From the NCBI GenBank assembly GCA_004026145.2, contig CP034979.1, forward strand, positions 9,637,746 through 9,701,745: DNA of 64,000 nt. The letters run 5' to 3'. A model generated the notes under the pieces. The model was given only the letters and a program-made list of their open reading frames with translations. It searched no databases and was not told the DNA's origin. Below are positions 35,376 through 48,851 of this stretch, piece by piece. Source of the stretch: Takifugu bimaculatus. Taxonomy: Eukaryota > Chordata > Actinopteri > Tetraodontiformes > Tetraodontidae. How positions within the stretch are numbered: position 1 is the stretch's first letter; every line of letters begins with the position of its first letter. The position numbers and the translations under genes are program-made.

Positions 35376-37039
35376 CGGATCAACCTCAGCATGCTATTTA
35401 TGGAGATTTACGGAAGTCTGGGAAATGCTAATGTGATTAACATTTATCTACAACATGTTTCGAAATGGCCCTCGTGTCCACGTTTTGCCTTTAAGATTAA
35501 GTTTCCTGCGCTCACTCCAGTGGGGGAAATGAAAAAAAGTGATACCAAATCTGCTTTGCAGTGCAAGAACACAAGATTTTTTATTTATTTATTTTTCCCG
35601 GTGGCGGCGGCAGCAGTGGCGGTGGTGGTGGTGGGGGGTGCTTCTGTCACATTAGTGGAGGATTTCTTCCACCCCACCGTCCCCTCCCCTCTCTAAATAT
35701 CTCTCTTTATGTATGTCTGTCCCTAGATGAAGGAGCGGCGAGCACAGCGCCGCTTTTGTCCTACCGGAGTGTCTCTCTCGAAAATGTGAACTGTTCCACG
35801 GATTAGCCGAGCGGAGATTTATTTAATGCATCCTCATAGAGTATTGTTGAAATCTATTTTGGGATACGGAGCTTGCCAAGCTCTAAGCCTGGTAATATAT
35901 GCCTGCTACAGTTTAAGAGAGAGGGTTCACAGACCCTCTTTTTGTTGGGATCATAAGGATCATACACCACCACTGAATATGAAAATATTGAGGGCTGGTA
36001 GCACATTGATTGTTTTGAGACAGGGTCCACAAAAGGCTTGTTTCTGTGCCCTCCTTTCTGTCTCCTGTTTGTATGGCCTGTTTAAATATTTGATGTCCTA
36101 GAGAATGATTGTGATATTCTGCAGATAAGATAGTGCACATGCATATGCCATGAGAGGCCCCTATTTAAGATACCGGCTTAAGGTTTCTGAGAGGCCAACA
36201 AAGCCACGGATGGAAAAGACTGCAGTGCATTTGCATTTAAGCTGTGGATTTAGAAAAAAAAGGGAGCTTGATCTGAATGAATACTAATAATGTATCTAAT
36301 TTAAAATGCTAAGTATTTACCTTAGAATTCATTCAACCTTAAAATCCTAAAAAGAAATGGAATTACAGCTTTATATGTTATATCCATTTAAATATTCATG
36401 AAGTATATACTGTGAAGTGTACGAGAATTTTACCTGTAGTTTTTTTCCCCCCAGTTTTAATCACACTTTGAAGTACTTTACTGCAGCAATCAGTTTAAAG
36501 TCCAAAGAAACAGAACCAAGGCTCTGGGCTCTGACTACACTTCCCAGCATGCCTCGCAGGGATACGTTTTGGATCACTTCTCCTCACGCTGAACGGGTAA
36601 AAAATGTGACAGAGAGTGACACAAAAGAGAAAAGCCAGGGGGTGTGCAGGAGTGGGGGAGAGGGAGCCGGACAAAAGAGAAGACATGGGCTTTTGCACGG
36701 AGGACATGATAAAGCCAGGAGCATTATCGTCAGTGTGAAAGACGGGGCCATACTTCAAACGGGATTTTCTCTCCATGACAGGATACTCCGCTGACGCAGA
36801 GCAAATAGCTCTCTGTAGCAGTATATGGCCGCAGGGCTCCTAGGCTTCTTTGTAAATTCAACAAACTACAATGCAGCGATAGGATCTCATTGGGAGAACC
36901 CAGCATACAGTGAATTCAGCTGGTAGATAAGTCCATAGGGTAGACAGCAGTTTGTCCAGCATTACAAAAATGTTTAAAAAAAAAGGGAAAAAAAGGTGAG
37001 TTTTGAATAAATATCAGTCCCACTTGAAAGCAGCGCTGG
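35376..37039. other. intergenic
   Basis: A short GGC/GGT trinucleotide run lies near 35,603-35,640. Frames here (101 and 125 codons) overlap others and have no family signature. Sequence near 36,280-36,400 is AT-rich. No gene seen. Confidence 0.6.
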
Positions 37040-37330
37040 CAAGTGATGCATTATTTTAGCTGCACTAGTGGAGGCATTAAGCTTTGCAAATATGACTCTC
37101 GCAAGGAAGCCTCGGGGTTCAATCAATTAGTCTGTGATTATTATTACTTCTGTTGTTATTACTAGTCCCAGCAGCCAGGCTGTTATGGTAACCCTAGACT
37201 GCTAATCCTTGCCCCCTCCCTGACCTCAACCTTTACTCTCTTAATCAACATCATATTCCGAGGGGTTGGGCAAAATATTTACATGTTATCTCTTGCAACG
37301 CTGAGCGAGAATTGACTTTCATTCTGGGAA
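37040..37330. promoter_or_regulatory. candidate conserved non-coding element
   Basis: GATGCATTATTTTAGC, GGCATTAAGCTTTGCAAAT, TCAATCAATTAGTCTGTG, GTTATGGTAACC (near-palindrome), CTGCTAATCC and CTTAATCAACATC. Dense homeodomain and Otx-type cores with no repeats. Confidence 0.35.
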
Positions 37331-40300
37331 TTTTTCATCTGAAGTGTGTGCGTGTATGTGTGTGTGTACAGTATCTCCATGTGTGAGTTTGTGTGTTATT
37401 GTGTCCAGGCTTCATTGTTAGTTTCCATCTTTTGTCTGACTGGAACATCACAAAATTAGAGGAATAACGGCCCTCGGTGTAGATGGGTTATTGTGGGTGG
37501 TGCATTTCTGTCTTTATATAGATCTGCGGCCCACATTGTGGCATCACTGACAAAAAAGAATGTGGGCACGGCCTCAGAATTTGTGGTAAATGCATCGTTT
37601 TACTAAGTCAGTAAAGGCAAAAGGAGACAGTAGTACAGCGACCACAGCAAGACAATTTTAAATGCCAGACTGGTGGAAAAGCGCTTCATTATTCTATTCA
37701 ATAGTCCACCCATCTGTCCTCAATTCAGAAAATGACTATTGAGAAGTTTGATCCAATGGCAAATATGAACTGGACTGTAAGATAAAAGAAAAGCACGAAA
37801 ACAGTAAAGCAAGCAAACATCGCAGCGAGACAAAGATATTTCCTATGCAAAGCTCGCACACAATGTTATGTGTGATAGCGACGGATCCCGTCCAAGTCAC
37901 ACGAAGGGGATGGGGGGGGGGGTTGTTGGAATGAGAGGCAGAAACGGGTCGGCTGCTTGCATCTTTCAACCCACCCCCCCTCCTTTTAGCTTTGATTCTG
38001 CTGATCCAGTATCTCGCCATATAGTGAGGGACACAAAGCCTATTTCAGCTTTGGGCTAATCTCATTAAGAAACTCTAACCACCCCTATGAGTGGCGGTGG
38101 TGGCTGTGGGGAGGGAACAACCCATTTTGCACCATGCCCAAACCAGAGCTCACGGAGGCAGGTGTAATGTTACATAATTAGCTCCCTAAATGGTAAAAAG
38201 GAGATTATTACGAATGGCCTGCTAGCCAGCACATGCAGTGGACCTGCTCTCTGGAGACGTGCAGGTGTAGCGAGGCTGAAATCCATCCCAGAGGAATTGA
38301 TGCGTGAAACAGGAAAAACAGCTTATTTACTTTAAATGCGCTGTGATTTATAGAGCGGGCAAGACCTTCAAAGTTGAATCCGCTCTATGAAATAGACGAA
38401 GTATGGAGGTTAAAAAAAATAGTGACGATGTGTTACTCCATTAGCGTTCTGTTACAGGTTTCATTTTAAATACTCAAATTTAAAAAACACTTGGGGTGGG
38501 GTAATAAGGGAGGGCTGACTCTATGCTACTGCTGAGATGTCCTGTCGGGCACCAGCAGGGGCTCTGCTGCTCCCGTGAAGGACTCAGAAGAATTGATGGA
38601 ATCCATCTGATCCGCGAAGCCCACACCTAGTCATTCATAACCTCAGGACCGCTTTACCATATCAGATTGTTGCCATATGCGGCACGACCCACCACTCCAG
38701 CAATGACAGTGATCAACTACCACCATTCACCATATCCATCCAAAAAGCATTAGCGTCAGAGTTCAAACGCCAAAACCGACTCAAATAAAGGATTCCCGAG
38801 CTGTGATGACATGCGAATCTCGGCGATGTTCAGCAAGTTATGGAAAGAGAAGGACGCCGTCCGTCGGGACAATGACAAGATGGCTGTCCACGGAGGCCTT
38901 TTAAAAAAAGTTTTAAATATCAGATTGTTGTTACATGAGGTTGTATAACAAATGAGCCTGGACTCTTTGAACTGGCTGACCACACAAGGCTGGAAGAGTC
39001 ACTAGAAGCCCAACATGTGGCAGCAATAAGTTGGCCCCACCCTCTGCGAGACATGTGGGAGACATCGCATTCCAGCGGAGCTCATTAAAGCTAAAAAACA
39101 AATCCAACAAACACTGCTGGGCTCTCGGAGGAGGACCGGGGAACAGGGGGACTGATGTCCCCTCCATATATTTATCTTCTTTTAAAATCACCGGTTTGTT
39201 TTGACTGCCGCCACCCCACCCCACCCGACACAGAAAATGGAGGACCAAATTTTAATAATCCCCAATTCTGTCTGCTCATCACCTCGGAAACTTCAGTAAG
39301 TCAGTGTGACTAACAGTGGACTTTTCAGACATGTTTTAAAGACACTGACATTTACCATGGCTCTTATAAAGTGTACAGATGTGGTTTAGCATTTAAACCT
39401 GTCATTGAACTGGGCTTATTTATAATGCTGTTTGTTCCACCAGTCTGCCCACTTAAGCTATGTGTTGTCTGTTTCACTTGACTATAAACAAGCTGCTGGC
39501 TGTCTCAACTCCCCTTCATAGGTTTCGTGTAAGCAAAAGGGCGTTTGTTCACTTGCTGTTATTCTAAAAATGCCACACGATATTCGCCGAACACGGCTTC
39601 GCAACATTTCCGAGGATCCGGTTTCAGTGTATTCACTTAAGATCGATAAGGACTCAATAAAACCAAATGCCCACCGGGGAGGTGGGTTTTCTCGCAGCAG
39701 CAGACATCTGGCATGATTATTTTCAGCTCTTCAGCTAATCCTCTCGAAATGTAAACTAGACAAAAACGTGCCAAATGGCTTCAGAGCAAGACTGAATTTT
39801 GGACTTGTGAAAGATTTAAATGAGTTTTATAGTAATGTTCGAGGCATTATTGGAAAACACAGTGAGACAATTGTAATTACTTTTCAGCCTGTCACATTTA
39901 TAATCATTATCCCACTTTTTAGACATGCCAATTTTTGACTCCTGTTAACCACAGCGACTGTGGAGACGCCACGTAACATCCAGCAGTTGTTTTTTTTTTT
40001 CTCTCCATTTTCTGTTCATGTTTTGATGTTTTCATCTGCGCTGCTGGGCGTCAGCTGTTTGATATGTAGTGTTTTGACTGGAAATGCTTGCGTCGCGCGC
40101 GCACCATTCAGAGGTGGCCCAGTAAGAGCTTAATCTACTTGTCAGGGTTGACTGCCAAGCATATCGGCCCACACACTTCACTATGTGACTTTATTCTCAC
40201 TGTGGATCTGGGACATTAACAGTCTCTGCCCACCAGAACACAACACTTACGCCCACCGCTGCCAGTGAAAGGAAGCTACATTAAATCATAAGCCCAAGCA

Positions 40301-41884
40301 AGGGATCCACATCCCCTAAACCTCACATCTGCAGCCCCCATCACCTTAAGAATACAACCTGAGCCCTGTTCAGACCCACGCCTCTCAAACAAACACCTTA
40401 GTGCAAAACACTTTGGATTTCATGTGGAGACTCTTCCTATTTCCCTTCAATATCAGGAAACATACCAGCAGGGCTGAATGATGAACCCGAGCAGAAAAGG
40501 GCCTAAAGAGATGTGATGTTTCAGGCTTCTCTGACGACTGCCACCTCCAGCCAGCCGAGAAGACTCGAGTCAGAAAGGTCACGATGCCACTGTTCTGACG
40601 CGTGGCGAGCGCAGTCTATCCGATAGAATCATATAGCAAAACAGCATATTTCCTGTTGGACTTGGAAGTGGGAGATGCATTTGATCAGGCCCCGCACACG
40701 TTCGTGCCCTAATAAAAGAATTTTGTGATTTATTGAGCTTAAATAATGGTGCCTCGCGAGTATTTCATAAATCTCTAATAAGGCAGTGACCTCAGTCACA
40801 AACACTCCATAAATCTATATCAGCAAAATTGGAAGTTCAAAACACTCATACTATAGCAGATACAGCTATTAGTTTTGCTGCTATTAGAAAAAGTGAGTGC
40901 AGGTCATACATGCAGAGTTCACATATGCATTAGGAGTAAACTGCAGAACAATTATTTGGAAAGTAATAACTCCCCGATAAAGAAGAAAGGACACGTCGGA
41001 CATCTGCAGCCGATTAAAGCCTCGCAAATTTACAATGAGGCGGAAGAAGGATGTCAAGTTTTCACACTAATTTAATGCACAGTCTTCCTGACCCGGCTGT
41101 TATGAGAAAGACTCTTTTGCATATCATCTTGTAATGATAGCTTTTTTTCACTGTAAACTGTAACGCAGGAAACCCGTCACAGACACGGCTTCAGCCAGAT
41201 GGACGACGTATCTCTAAAGGGTTTTACAGCTGGACAAAATGAAAATACAGGTCATATCCGAAGGCCATGCAGGGAAACCTATTTAAATCAAACAATAAAT
41301 AAATGACAACACAAATGTGCATGCCTCAGGGCAGAGAGATAATCTTCCTGCCAAATTATAATCTCTGTTTTCAGAAACGCAGGGGACAGTGTGCAGCATC
41401 TGACCGACTGACTGCTGCACAGACTCCTCACATCTGCCTGACAGCATGGGCGGGGCCTAAACAAGTCACTTCAGGTCGACACGCCACCTTAGGATCATAC
41501 AGACATGAAGACACCCAAACATGTCCGGCGTGCTGACAGTCCGGTCCGTGAGTTAGTGCTGCGTTACAGAGGTTGTTGACGGTCGGTCAGCAGTGGTGAA
41601 CGCGGTGTTCCACGACCGTATACTGGACTCATGTTCAGGAGAAACCTGAGCTGTGGTCCATTCATCCAAAGCTGGGAAACTATTAATTTTGAAGATGTCA
41701 TTAAAATGGTCTAAGAACAGCGCTAAATATTTTATAGGACAATTAATTTTGTAAGAATCAATGATCTCCCTCTCCCTCTCTGTGCCTTTCCTTTCTAGAT
41801 TTGATTGTTAAAAATAAAAAAGATGTTACATATTAGTATGATTACAAAAGAAAGAACCTCAACAAAACATTCATTGTTAATTAA

Positions 41885-41886
<2 letters not shown>
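37331..41886. other. intergenic with enhancer-like stretches
   Basis: No gene. Possible regulatory blocks at 38,160-38,350 (TTACATAATTAGCTCCC, GAGATTATTACG) and 39,640-39,940 (CAATTGTAATTAC, GCATTATTGG). A poly-G run lies near 37,913 and a poly-T run near 39,990. A CpG run GCGTCGCGCGCGC is near 40,091. Confidence 0.5.

Positions 41887-41956
<70 letters not shown>
41887..41956. repeat. (GT)n microsatellite, 70 bp
   Basis: Uninterrupted GT run. Confidence 0.97.
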
Positions 41957-41957
<1 letters not shown>

Positions 41958-42085
41958 GGGGGCCAGTTGTGGAACATGAGAGCACAACCTGAATCACTTT
42001 CAATCTATGTACTGAATTGCAGGTGATGAAAATAGGAGTTAAAGACAGTGAAAAGGCTTGTCTGCAGATTAACGTGCTGAACGCT

Positions 42086-42130
42086 GGGCTCTGACAGCTC
42101 TGTGGGCTCTGACAGCTCTGTGGGCTCTGA
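42086..42130. repeat. 18-bp tandem repeat, 2.5 copies
   Basis: Unit GGGCTCTGACAGCTCTGT at 42086-42103 and 42104-42121, followed by a half unit. The two full copies are identical, so the duplication is recent. Confidence 0.9.
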
Positions 42131-45100
42131 GGGCGCTCTCTATTGCTGGACTCATTGTGCTGCAGCTCTGCAACTAATGCGAGGAGGCTGAGGAGCACAC
42201 TGGGCTCTGCAGCACAAACTGCACATCTAATTATGAAGAGAAAACAAGTTTACTTGATGCTGAATGTTTGGACATACTGAAGATATTTTATTTTAATAAA
42301 CAGGTGAGCTAAGTCATCGGGGAGACGGCTGCTCCTGTAGCACAGTTTGAGTTCCTCCACAATGTCACTTTTATGCTCTAATATTCTCTGGGAGAATGAA
42401 TATATTTGTTGACTAACAGCATGGATAAAACTCTTAAATATTCAGAATTTTTAATCTGGTTTAACATTTCCACCCGTTTTATGCAAATTACAGTCTATTA
42501 GCATAATCTCATTTGAGAATACATCCTTTTAAAGTAAAAGATTATAACCTATTTTTTTAAAACACATATAAATCAAACGTGATATTGAAATGGTAATGTC
42601 TGAACGTTGCTGCAGAAAAGACGCGTGTATACATATACACTTTTCTTTTCCATTAGTGGCTCAACACTATTTGAAAAGCCAAAGACAAAGCTAAAGCCTC
42701 CATGAAGGAAAACATCCAACAGCTTAAATGTCTTGGCAAACACGAAGCATTCATTAAAAGAGCTCTAGTAAACACCTGCTAATATTTGAATTGTGGTATT
42801 TTTCAACAACTACTTTTCTAACATCCTCTTCTATTTATCCCCCCGCAGGAGGACATCAAATTTCAAAAAGAGAAGGAGGAGAGAGGAGTAGACAGACAAG
42901 GGCTAAGGTGATGCGAGACGGTGGACAAACGAGAAAGAGAAAGGGACCTTATGCTGTCGACTGTCTCCGTACTCCCTCCTTCCTTCTTTACATCTGGCTT
43001 GAACTTGAGTTCAGCAGGTCCGACTCGACAGTCCAGACGGGCCTCTGGAATGCGAGTGCGTCCACTCGAGCTTGTCCGACCTGCGGCTCTATTTCAGCGG
43101 GCTAACTTACCTATTCACTTACAACAGGACGACAACTCTATCTTCCCTTGTAACACAACATTAACTGCCAAAGAGCTGAAAATGTATTATCAGCCAGCCC
43201 CAAAGCTTGGATTGCTTCCCTCATAAATAAGATCATTATACGAGTGGTAATCCCATTAAATAGATCATTTTGCAAATATCTAAATCCAATTAATAAAGTG
43301 TTTTCAGAGGGGGTGCTGCAAACAGGGCATTTTAAAGCGCTGACATGCTGTGACTCCACGTCTTTGTTCAGAACTCCCTCAGTATCAAGGGTGATATTAA
43401 TAAATACAACCTCCAGCTTGAATGGCTTTTTAAGAGAAAACTGGGATGGATTTTTTTTTTTTGTTGGGGGGGCTTTAGACACACACACGCACCGGAATGC
43501 TTTTGGCTATCAAAAAAAGATTTAATTATTTAAAGATACTTTTATGTTGAATCCCCAAAAATAACTTCTTTCCATAGATTTGAGCCTGGCGTGTGTTGCA
43601 CCTGATTGCATGATGTATGTTAAGGATGTCTGCATGTTGTAATCCCATAAATACCTTGAATTGGACTTGGCTGCAAGGGCTAAACGTTTTTAAATGACTG
43701 CCAGATGCTTTAACAAATTAATCCCAACTAGTTTCCTAAATCATAATCAGAAGTTTCCAATGAAGTGTTGAGCCTCTCTGGGCTCTTCCACTGATCATTT
43801 ACTTTATTCCACAGACAGTAAGAAGGCCGACCACTGCTTAAACAAGCCAAAAAAAAAAAGAAGAGCATCACAACCCTATAGTGCGTGGCCCTCCAGTGCT
43901 TGTGTTTGTTCCACTGAACTAATAAAATACATAATCCAATAAAGGACGGTATCGTAAGCTCTGACTGCGCCTGCAGTGGTTGTTTTACCTTTGTGGAAAG
44001 TGCGTCTGCATGGAAAGAATGTTTATCTATCTTTTCATGGTTGTTAATTGCCGGCAGAAGCTGTTGGGAAAACACAGCTGTAGTTAAATGAATTATAACA
44101 TAGCGCCCCTGGGTGATGTTAACACGCTGCACTTTGTCATCCAAAGCAGCTGCTAGTGGCTGATCTGTCATTCATGTAGTTGTTTACGTTACGAACTGCT
44201 GTTTTAACTAGCCTATTTCGCCATAGAGATGATTTCAAGAGTACACACATATGAAAGGATTTAAGGAACAATGTTTTGACATTCAGCATTTCAGTCTCAT
44301 CTTGTTTAGCTTAATTTTGTTTAGATCTATTGACATCATTTTAAAAAATGGACGCCTGCGTTTTGAAATAAAGTTTTAGTTGCTTTGGTCTGACCCAATG
44401 AGAAAACGATTATATATAAGAAATAATTTAGCTATTTGGATATAGGTATAGGTAGAGGCTAAAGGTGGAATTTAGATTTAAGGGGACTCGAGGCCTTAAA
44501 GGAGCCCGGTTATTTATCGCCGTCTACTCAGAGCAGGGATGAAGCAGCTTTTATCTCAGCAGCAGACTGCAACTCAGCAATCTAATGGCAGTCTGAGGAG
44601 AAGTATCATTGCTGTAATTATTCTCTTCATCTTAGGGCAAAGAAAAAGCTCAGGTTGAGGCTGGCCTCGCCTCCACCGCTCCCCCTCTACTTTTGCCCAT
44701 CTAATCTGTCTCTCTCTAATGAAGAGAGGGAAAGCGAGAACAGTGGCAAGAAAGAGATGTCAAGATTGAGGCCGCCCGACCCCCCCTCAAGGGGTCAAAC
44801 ACGAAGGGTTAATACCTGGTGTCCAACACTGCACATAAACTCCGCTGAGCTCATCACACTAATTAAACAGACACACATCCTCTCTGAGCTCCGATGGCCA
44901 ATCACTGCCAGCTAAAAAAGCAGTCCATTCATAGAGACGGGCTGAGTGTGTGTGTGTGGGGTGCGCCGGGGAAATGCTACCTGCCCTTCCTCAGTTTGAT
45001 TAATGTGAAGAACAATAGAGCTCTTGTGGCCCGCCAGTCTCACTCCACTTCGTTCTGGTTCACGGCTTGTAGAAAGGAGATTGCATGTTCCAAAGTCGTA

Positions 45101-45384
45101 CCACCTACTTTAACAACTTTCCAATGACGGCTGTCTCCTTGACACCCATCGCCTTATTTCCAGCCCAAACATTAGCCGAACAGGAATGTAAGGGGTCAAT
45201 CATAAAAAGCAATAAAATGTTTTATGATTCAACTACATTTGTATATGCATGTATAAGCGTATGTTCTTCCTTCTGAAATTGGGTGCATTTTAAAAGATTT
45301 TAATAAATGTGGGCAACAAGATATAAGATCATCAATGTTACAAATACAGTGTTCTTATAAGAAGGATTTACTTTGACAGATTTT
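42131..45384. other. intergenic with enhancer-like stretch
   Basis: No gene. The block at 44,500-44,650 (GGTTATTTATCGCC, GCTGTAATTATTCTC) looks regulatory. The 104-147-codon frames at 42,791-43,488 and 43,728-44,171 overlap on both strands, cross a poly-T/poly-A run and lack domains. Confidence 0.55.
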
Positions 45385-45555
45385 ATTTACCCCACTTAGA
45401 TCTTGCACATTATGCACAGTTTTCACTCTATCCTTTGTCTTTGCTTAGTTCAGATTACTCTAGCTTAGTGTAGCTGTTGTTTAGTTACCATGGCAAATTC
45501 CTTGTAATGGGAAAATTTCTCAGCAATAAACCTTCTCCTTATCCTTATGAACATA
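45385..45555 (+). mobile_element. retroposon 3' tail fragment
   Basis: Reads TCTTGCACATTATGCAC, then a T-rich region, then AAATTCCTTGTAATGGG and CAGCAATAAACCTTCTCCT. This is the usual layout of a fish LINE 3' UTR (TTGCACTATT, AATTCCTTGTA, CAATAAA). It lies just upstream of the LINE fragment but need not belong to it. Confidence 0.45.
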
Positions 45556-45679
45556 AAGTAGCTTATCTGATCTAATATGTGTGTTAAGGAAATGCACATA
45601 CAGTATTATCCCAACACAGTATATTTGTATTTTCTGTGCACATTGAGTTCCTGTCAAGTTCCTTCACCCAAATCGATCC

Positions 45680-46885
45680 CGTAGCCGGTGACAGAGACAC
45701 TCAAAATGGTCCAAGCAGGTGCTAAGGCCTCGGTTCTCATAAATCTTACCTAGTTTGGATGTTTATTCAGGGTGTTGGAGCAAGGTCAGCTTTTGGCACC
45801 CTCACCAGCTCTCCACTGGGGTCCCCAAAAGATTGGTGCTGGGGCCGCTGCTCTTTGCACAATCTCGTTGGGGCCACTCACTCTCTTGCATGGTTTTTCA
45901 TACCGCTGCTATGCAGACGACGCACAGCTGTATTATCCAGTTTCCCCTGGATGAACCTTCAGTCTCAGACGAGATCTTAGACTGTCTCTCAGATATCGAG
46001 CCAACCAGTCGATTCATCACATTGGCAATAAAATTGTCACCTTGTTTTTTGCTCTTATTAAGTCGGTTTAAAATCTTTGAGTTCGTGGTTGATGATCAAC
46101 TGACTCTGATCCTGTAGCCTCAGTCTCCCGATGCATGATGCTTTGCTTGAATGTCCGAAACCTAACTCAGCATACCGCCCAGGTGCTGGTACAAACCATG
46201 GTGACCCCCTGCAGAGACTTCTGCAAGGGCCTTCTAAAGAGTGTGCTGATATGTGGTCAAGCTGCTTCAGATGGGCCAGAATTTGTAGGGTGTCTGGTCT
46301 ACCAGACTGAAGTGGGCCCAAATTCTACTGCTGAAGGAGCTCTTGTAGCTGCCCGCATTGGGGTCTACTCATTTATGCTGGCATACAGAGTACCTGCTAG
46401 ACCTGCCTCCTCTTACTTGAACAATCTTGTCGGACCCCATCTACCCCTCATCTGCTGTGTTCCAAACCTTAGCGTTGTCAGGCTATTCTGTCAGACTATT
46501 TTCAGACTATTCTCATACCTTGTTCCCATATAGTGAAATGACCTTCCGACCTCTGCTAGTGCAGGGGCGACCCCCTCTTCCTTCAAAAAGCTGTCGAAGA
46601 CACAACTCTTGCGAGAGCACTTATCTTTTTCCTACCTTGTCTTACTTCCTCTCTCCTTCTTTCCTGCTTATATCCCTGTTCACTCCCTCTCCATAGCTCT
46701 GGAGTGGTAGTTTGCAGTTGTACTTGTACTGGGTGCTTTAGGACTTTAGAACATTGGTCTTGACTAGTTGGTTGAGACAGCATGGTTGAGACCTAGCATG
46801 GCTGCTTGATTGTGTTGCTTTGAACAATGGTTTCTGCTAAATTACAAAAATGTCATTAATGTCATATAGCACCTGGTATCACCAG
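45680..46885 (+). mobile_element. decayed L2/Rex1-like LINE, 3' part of reverse transcriptase
   Basis: Remnant of a non-LTR retrotransposon. The frame at 45755 carries STGVPKRLVLGPLLF, a degraded form of the GVPQGSVLGPLLF motif. A second frame carries the catalytic-site motif YRCYADDAQLYYP, with YADD starting at 45910, so a frameshift separates them. A third stretch (46135 on) reads AQVLVQTMVTPCRDFCKGLL and ARIGVYSFMLAYRV, PASSYLNNLVGPHLP, matching the C-terminal thumb/tail region of fish L2/Rex1 enzymes. Near 46,830 GCTTTGAACAATGGTTTCTG followed by CTAAATTAC resembles the usual L2-type 3' terminus (GGATAAAAGCGTCTGCTAAAT). The 5' part is absent; frameshifts and stops make it dead. Clade assignment is from memory of motif wording. 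Confidence 0.8.
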
Positions 46886-48768
46886 CACATGATGCTCTCT
46901 GCTCTACTGCTGGCCTGAAACAGCAGGGAATTTTCAGCACATAAAGACATCGCAATCATTCCTCATTCCAGAATTCACCTCACCACTCCCTCAAGCCATA
47001 AAACATGTCCAGCTTTGCCAATAGGTCTAAGCAATAAGACAAACAAAGCCACTTGCATGTCTTAGAACCTTAGCAAGTCATTTTACTGGCAAATTACAGA
47101 TATTTTACCCCTGTGCAGAACAGTTCACAGAGGCTGGCCAGCAGCATCAGCCGCAGGCCTTGTTGGGTCCTCCAGCAGCTATGTGACGCTTTAAAAACAG
47201 CGCTGATAAGATGTCTCATAATGCTGCAGGCTGCAGAGAGAACATACTGTATATTGTAGAGTCCTAATGATGATCGCCCAGATGGCCAAGAGCACAGCAT
47301 TGGTCACACACAAGGATATGTTTGCAGAAGGGCTTTACAGTTATTTGCACTGAACCGACTGAAACCAGGACTGTTGTTTTTCTGCAATCAAACGGGATTT
47401 CTTCCAGCTCGGTCTGGATCGGAAATTGGAAAAATTTACCAACACAAATATTTTTTAGCCCTCCATTTAAGAGCAGCTTTGTGAACGTGAACATTCTGCA
47501 GGTTGTCATAACTTTCATTACGTAACCTTTTGTGTGTGCAACAAAAATAACAAAGCTTTCTACAAATCTCTCTGGATGTGTCATCTCTTTTTGATGAACC
47601 AGATCCAATAAATATCATGCACAGTTATCTACAATAAAAGTAATATAATATAAATGACAACAAAATTCTGCTTTCATATTGGAGGATGTGAAATGTACAA
47701 AGAGCATTTGTCTCCCTTATATACTCTGAACTCAGTGCACAACTCAATTTTAACATATTTTAGGGTTAGAGTTACTGGGAGCAGAATCTTGTTAGCTGTT
47801 CTGTTGCTTCATCGTTTCTATGGATACGGTGTTCCACAGCGCAGGATCAGTTTCCACCACTCATTAATTGTTTTCTGTCGAAGCAAAACCAGCTTTCTAT
47901 CTCCACTAAGAAGTGCTGCTCATTTGTAACTTGGCATCACAGGATGGGTTTCGACATGCGAGTGACACCAGATATAGGGATGCTACCTAACATGTATCCT
48001 GAAATCGGGCCAGCTTGGATCTTGATTTGAAAATCAAACCGATGCAGAAATAAGTTGTGGGTTAAGTTGTAGTTATGGGCTGTATTTCTTTCAGATGTGG
48101 GCAAATCTCATCTAACACTTCACCTCTCTCGGGAACAAGGCTCATTCTTGGGAAAATTGTGTTTCAGAAATGTTTTGTCAGATGAAGATTCCCTATACGG
48201 TTTCACCAAATGACAAATGAAGCGTTCCCAATGCATCATACAGCACTGGGACCAATCCCTGTAGCTGTTGCATGTGTTCCGATTTTAATCAGAAATGTGT
48301 TTTAAAAAGCCAAACTCCGCTTTTGTGGTTGGCTCGTTTGCTTTCATAGGGCCCATTTACTCAGATGTAGATGGGATTGACCCCGCCCCCCACGACACCA
48401 AACTGGATCAAGCATTGTTTAAGTAAAGTAAAGAGGAAATATGTGACAGGAAGCTCATGGCATTGATTGATTGCTTGGAGGACTAAAAGTGACTCATTGC
48501 TACATACAGTACATTTGGGATTTTGTTTTATTTATTTGGGTCATTTTTGTATATTTACAATTATTTAATAAATTACGAATTAATTTTTACTGTTGCTTTT
48601 TTCATAGACATATATTTCTCCATTAAATTATTTCTGTATGTTCCCATTCCTTCATTTATTTATTTATTTAGTCACTGTATTCACTGGGCTTCTGTGTTTT
48701 TGATTAGCTTTGAAAGGTTATCTAATAAAACATGTAATATACTGTAGCCTATGTCTTTAAATGAAAAT
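46886..48768. other. intergenic
   Basis: No gene; short AT-rich stretches near 48,520-48,680. The 114-codon frame on the minus strand at 47,608-47,264 is not recognised. Confidence 0.55.
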
Positions 48769-48840
48769 GAGTGAGTGAGTGAGTGAGTGAGTGAGTGAGT
48801 GAGTGAGTGAGTGAGGGAGTGAGTGAGTGAGTCAGTGAGG
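48769..48840. repeat. (GAGT)n microsatellite
   Basis: Tetranucleotide GAGT array with a single GAGG and a GTCA interruption near its right end. Confidence 0.95.
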
Positions 48841-48851
48841 AACAAATATGA

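Noticed and set aside
36417..36794. 125-codon plus-strand frame
   Set aside because: Has an overlapping frame of similar length on the other strand and no domain; likely chance.
41795..42198. Frames with His-Thr and Cys-Val repeats near 41.9 kb
   Set aside because: Translation of the GT microsatellite.
43728..44171. 147-codon minus-strand frame
   Set aside because: Contains the poly-Phe reading of a poly-A run and no recognisable motif.
45772..45954. YADD-motif frame as a host reverse-transcriptase gene or retron
   Set aside because: The flanking motifs in other frames and the L2-type 3' end show a decayed LINE fragment rather than a host gene.
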